A stretch of DNA of 8,276 nucleotides from Prevotella sp. (GTDB lineage: Bacteria > Bacteroidota > Bacteroidia > Bacteroidales > Bacteroidaceae): assembly GCA_021204735.1 (NCBI GenBank), contig JAJPYV010000232.1, positions 1 through 8,276 on the forward strand, written 5' to 3'. Positions 5,620 through 8,276 of this stretch are shown here, piece by piece (the stretch's first letter is position 1; each line of letters starts with the position of its first letter). The position numbers and the translations under genes are program-made. The notes beneath the pieces were generated by a model, which saw nothing but the letters and a program-made list of their open reading frames with translations, did not search any database and had not been told where the DNA came from.

Positions 5620-8276
5620 ATGAAAAACAACATTTTGCTTTTTTTGTTTTGTTGGTTTGGCATTCTTCCACTAAAGGCAGCTCAAAGGAGTGTGTCTAAT
5701 TATTATTTTTTTCATATCTCAATTGATAACGGATTATCACAAAGCAATGTTAAGGCCATTCTCCAAGATAGTTATGGCTTTATGTGGTTTGGCACTAAAA
5801 ATGGATTGAATCGGTATGACGGGACTTCGATAGTACAAATGGATTGTGATGATTATGCCGCTGGCACGGGCAATCATAATATCTCTGCATTGTTTGAGGA
5901 TAAGGAACGTTGCTTATGGGTAGGGACTGATAGAGGTGTGTATCAATATTATTCAGATATAGATGTTTTTAAAGTTGTAAATCTTAAGACGAAAGATGGC
6001 TTTGATATGAGTAACTGGGTATCCAATATTGTTGCAGATTCTGTTGGAAATATTTGGGTGGTGATTCCCGATCAAGGAATATTCCGTTATAAAAATGAGG
6101 AACTTTATTTATATGATGTCGCAGGGAATTTTAAAACAGAAGAACCTGATTGTATTTGTGTGCGTCAAAATGGTGAGGTTTGGGTTGGTACTTGGGGAAT
6201 AGGTTTACTTAGATATAATCCTCAGACAGATGTATTTGATCAATTTGGTGTGAATAGAGTACAAAATAATTTAGAAGGGAAAAATATATTGGCAATATGT
6301 GATTATGGTGAATGGATTGTTTTTGCCCTATATGATGGAGAACTGATGAAATATAATCCCCAAACTGACCAATTGATAAAATTTGATTTACCTGAAATCG
6401 AACATACCTATGTAAGGGATCTTATGTATTTTGACGATGAACTTTGGGTGGGTACCTCTGAAGGAATATATATTGTTAATGAGAAGTTGGGTAATACTAT
6501 TCATTTGGAGCAAGATTTGATGTGCCCTTTTAGCCTTTCAGATAAGATAATTTATAGTATTTATAGGGATAGGGAAAATGGCGTTTGGTTAGGAACGATG
6601 TTTGGAGGGGTGAATTACCTGCCACATCGAAATTTGTCATTCGAAAACTATGTACCAAATAGTAGTATGAATTCATTGAGTACTAAACGAATAAGGGAGA
6701 TAGTTGGCGATAATCGCGGAAATGTGTATATCGGCACTGAAGATAATGGCGTGGAAATTCTGAATCTTTCTACTGGTAAGTTTAGTCGTTTAAGTCCTTA
6801 TAAAGGAAGCACTGATAATCGTCAGGTAACGCTTTCTATGTCTTATTGGGATGATAGAATTGTTTGCGGCTTGTTTAAATCGGGTTTGGATATAATCCAT
6901 TTGTCTGAAAATAAGGTTAGTCATTATGATGCAAGTCATCTGGATATAGGTGAAGGTAGCGTTTACTCTTTTTTTATAGATAATACTGGTTGTAAATGGA
7001 TTGGTACGGGATGGGGATTGTATAAAGCATTGTCTGGAGATTATAAGTTTGAAAGGGTGGACGAGATAGGGTTTGATTGGATTTTCGATATATTTCAAGA
7101 TAAAGATGGTGATTTATGGTTCGCTTCTATGGGAAATGGAATATGGAAATATAATCTTCAAAAGAATTCATTCAAGAAATATATTTATGAAGAGAATGTG
7201 AAAAATTCATTGAGTTCCAACTCTGTAAGTTCTATTATGCAGGACAGTAAAGGCCGGATTTGGATTTCTACTGATCGTGGAGGCATTTGTCGTTATAATT
7301 CCGATACTGATGACTTTTCTACATTCTCTGTTGATGAAGGGTTGCCTGATGATGTGGCTTATAAGATATTGGAAGATGAACAATCCAATTTATGGTTTGG
7401 AACAAATAGAGGATTAGTCAGATTCAATCCTGATACTAAAGATATTCGTGTTTATACGACAAAAGATGGTCTAATAGGGAATCAATTTAATTATAAATCT
7501 GCTCTAAAAGGGGAGGATGGTAAGTTTTACTTTGGAACTATTGATGGCCTTATCGCTTTTAATCCCAATGTTTCAGAAGAAATCAATTTCCAGCCTTCAA
7601 TCTATATTTCTAAATTCAGTATATTTAATCAGGAAATAACTGTACACACTCCAAATTCTCCTTTGAAAAAATGTATTGAACAAACTGATAAGATTATCCT
7701 TTCCTATGACCAGTCAAATATCAGTTTTGACGTAGCCCTGTTAAGTTATTCTACTACAGAATCTAATCAGTATGATTATAAGTTGGAGCCATTAGATAAA
7801 GATTGGGTAAAAGCTTCAAGTAACCAAAAGATTTCTTATGCCAGTCTGCCACCGGGTAATTATATTTTGCATGTGAGAGGTACCAATGGCATTAAGGATG
7901 GCGTTTATGTTACTCGTTCATTAGCTATTATAATTTTACCTCCTTGGTGGAGGTCTTCAATTGCTTATATATTATATGCAATTTTTGGCGTGTCTGGTGT
8001 CCTTTGTTGGTTCTTTTGGTATAAGAATTTGAAGGATAAGCAAATGAAGGAAAAGCAAAATCTGTATAAGATGGAAAAAGAAAAAGAATTATATGAGTCT
8101 AAAGTAACTTTCTTTACAGAAATTGCTCATGAGGTACGTACACCTTTAACCTTGATAAACGGACCTTTGGAAGCTATTGGAGAGATGAATATTACTAATG
8201 AAAAGCTGAAAAAGAACTTAAATGTTATAGGCCAAAATACTAAACGCTTACTTAATTTGGCTGAGCAATTGCTCGA
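5620..8276 (+). CDS. Hybrid two-component sensor (HTCS), 3' truncated
   Basis: 885 codons are present without a stop; the window edge cuts the gene. The start is the first ATG after an in-frame stop at 5602-5604. Residues 1-22 are a signal peptide (ILLFLFCWFGILPLKA, cleavage near KAA-Q). Residues of about 30-660 form repeated Reg_prop blades with W-[VFIL]-G-T motifs at Trp56, 100, 188, 276, 323, 460 and 592, with variants at 146, 370, 500, 548 and 636. This fits the two seven-bladed propellers of SusR-like HTCS proteins. A Y_Y_Y domain (about 690-765) precedes PPWWR and one membrane helix (about 780-801), then a charged coiled linker and the HisKA box TEIAHEVRTPLTLI with phospho-acceptor His837. 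The kinase ATPase, receiver and AraC-type DNA-binding domains normally follow and would lie downstream, about 450-500 residues more. In this family the periplasmic part binds a glycan fragment and the protein activates a nearby polysaccharide locus. The ligand cannot be read from sequence. Confidence 0.95.
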   Translation, partial: MKNNILLFLFCWFGILPLKAAQRSVSNYYFFHISIDNGLSQSNVKAILQDSYGFMWFGTKNGLNRYDGTSIVQMDCDDYAAGTGNHNISALFEDKERCLWVGTDRGVYQYYSDIDVFKVVNLKTKDGFDMSNWVSNIVADSVGNIWVVIPDQGIFRYKNEELYLYDVAGNFKTEEPDCICVRQNGEVWVGTWGIGLLRYNPQTDVFDQFGVNRVQNNLEGKNILAICDYGEWIVFALYDGELMKYNPQTDQLIKFDLPEIEHTYVRDLMYFDDELWVGTSEGIYIVNEKLGNTIHLEQDLMCPFSLSDKIIYSIYRDRENGVWLGTMFGGVNYLPHRNLSFENYVPNSSMNSLSTKRIREIVGDNRGNVYIGTEDNGVEILNLSTGKFSRLSPYKGSTDNRQVTLSMSYWDDRIVCGLFKSGLDIIHLSENKVSHYDASHLDIGEGSVYSFFIDNTGCKWIGTGWGLYKALSGDYKFERVDEIGFDWIFDIFQDKDGDLWFASMGNGIWKYNLQKNSFKKYIYEENVKNSLSSNSVSSIMQDSKGRIWISTDRGGICRYNSDTDDFSTFSVDEGLPDDVAYKILEDEQSNLWFGTNRGLVRFNPDTKDIRVYTTKDGLIGNQFNYKSALKGEDGKFYFGTIDGLIAFNPNVSEEINFQPSIYISKFSIFNQEITVHTPNSPLKKCIEQTDKIILSYDQSNISFDVALLSYSTTESNQYDYKLEPLDKDWVKASSNQKISYASLPPGNYILHVRGTNGIKDGVYVTRSLAIIILPPWWRSSIAYILYAIFGVSGVLCWFFWYKNLKDKQMKEKQNLYKMEKEKELYESKVTFFTEIAHEVRTPLTLINGPLEAIGEMNITNEKLKKNLNVIGQNTKRLLNLAEQLL

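Noticed and set aside
5483..5671. Short - strand open frame covering part of the intergenic region and the sensor start
   Set aside because: It overlaps the sensor signal-peptide region, its translation is low-complexity and AT-driven, and it shows no recognisable domain.
6790..7098. - strand open frame of 102 codons inside the sensor gene
   Set aside because: It is opposite to the propeller coding region, which has continuous blade motifs on the + strand; it is treated as a shadow.
8263..8274. 12-base palindrome GAGCAATTGCTC at the window end
   Set aside because: It codes for the conserved HisKA segment AEQLL inside the sensor gene; a 12-base palindrome is common by chance in 8 kb.

Overview
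The window looks like accessory carbohydrate-utilisation DNA from a gut-type member of the Bacteroidales (Bacteroides, Parabacteroides or a relative). The evidence is the gene content: a GH97 glycosidase and a SusR-like hybrid two-component sensor with Reg_prop propeller, Y_Y_Y domain, membrane helix and HisKA. In addition, no Shine-Dalgarno sequence is obvious before the starts, and a Bacteroides-type -7 box (TAnnTTTG) lies before the sensor gene. All genes are on the + strand. No RNA gene, CRISPR array or transposase was seen.

Layout. Positions 1-73 are a short AT-rich stretch whose frame is open into the first gene. Positions 74-3421 encode a large protein of about 1115 residues: an N-terminal DUF5107 domain that resembles the galactose-mutarotase fold, a short beta-rich linker, and about 14 TPR-like helical repeats. 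It has no signal peptide. Its stop codon overlaps the start of the next gene (3411-5396, GH97), so the two are probably translationally coupled. The GH97 protein is exported. It carries the active-site pattern of the retaining subgroup (alpha-galactosidase / beta-L-arabinopyranosidase type), not that of the inverting SusB alpha-glucosidases. Positions 5397-5619 are a non-coding gap with a weak AT-rich hairpin and a promoter candidate. Positions 5620-8276 hold the 5' two thirds of a hybrid two-component sensor, cut off by the window end just after the phospho-acceptor histidine box.

How the parts may work together (inference). The sensor would detect a glycan fragment in the periplasm with its double propeller and control nearby genes, most simply the DUF5107-GH97 pair and whatever lies outside the window. 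GH97 would release a terminal galactose or arabinopyranose unit outside the cytoplasm. The DUF5107-TPR protein has a sugar-binding-type fold but no known reaction, and appears to stay in the cytoplasm. No SusC/SusD pair is visible here, so this is either the edge of a polysaccharide-utilisation locus or a small stand-alone locus.

Composition is uneven. The core of the DUF5107 gene is clearly more GC-rich (hand counts of about 50-58% in sampled 60-base lines) than its two ends and the two genes that follow (about 30-38%). The most interesting open points are the unknown chemistry of the DUF5107-TPR protein and its coupling to an exported glycosidase, and a perfect 10-bp-arm palindrome just inside the GH97 coding region.
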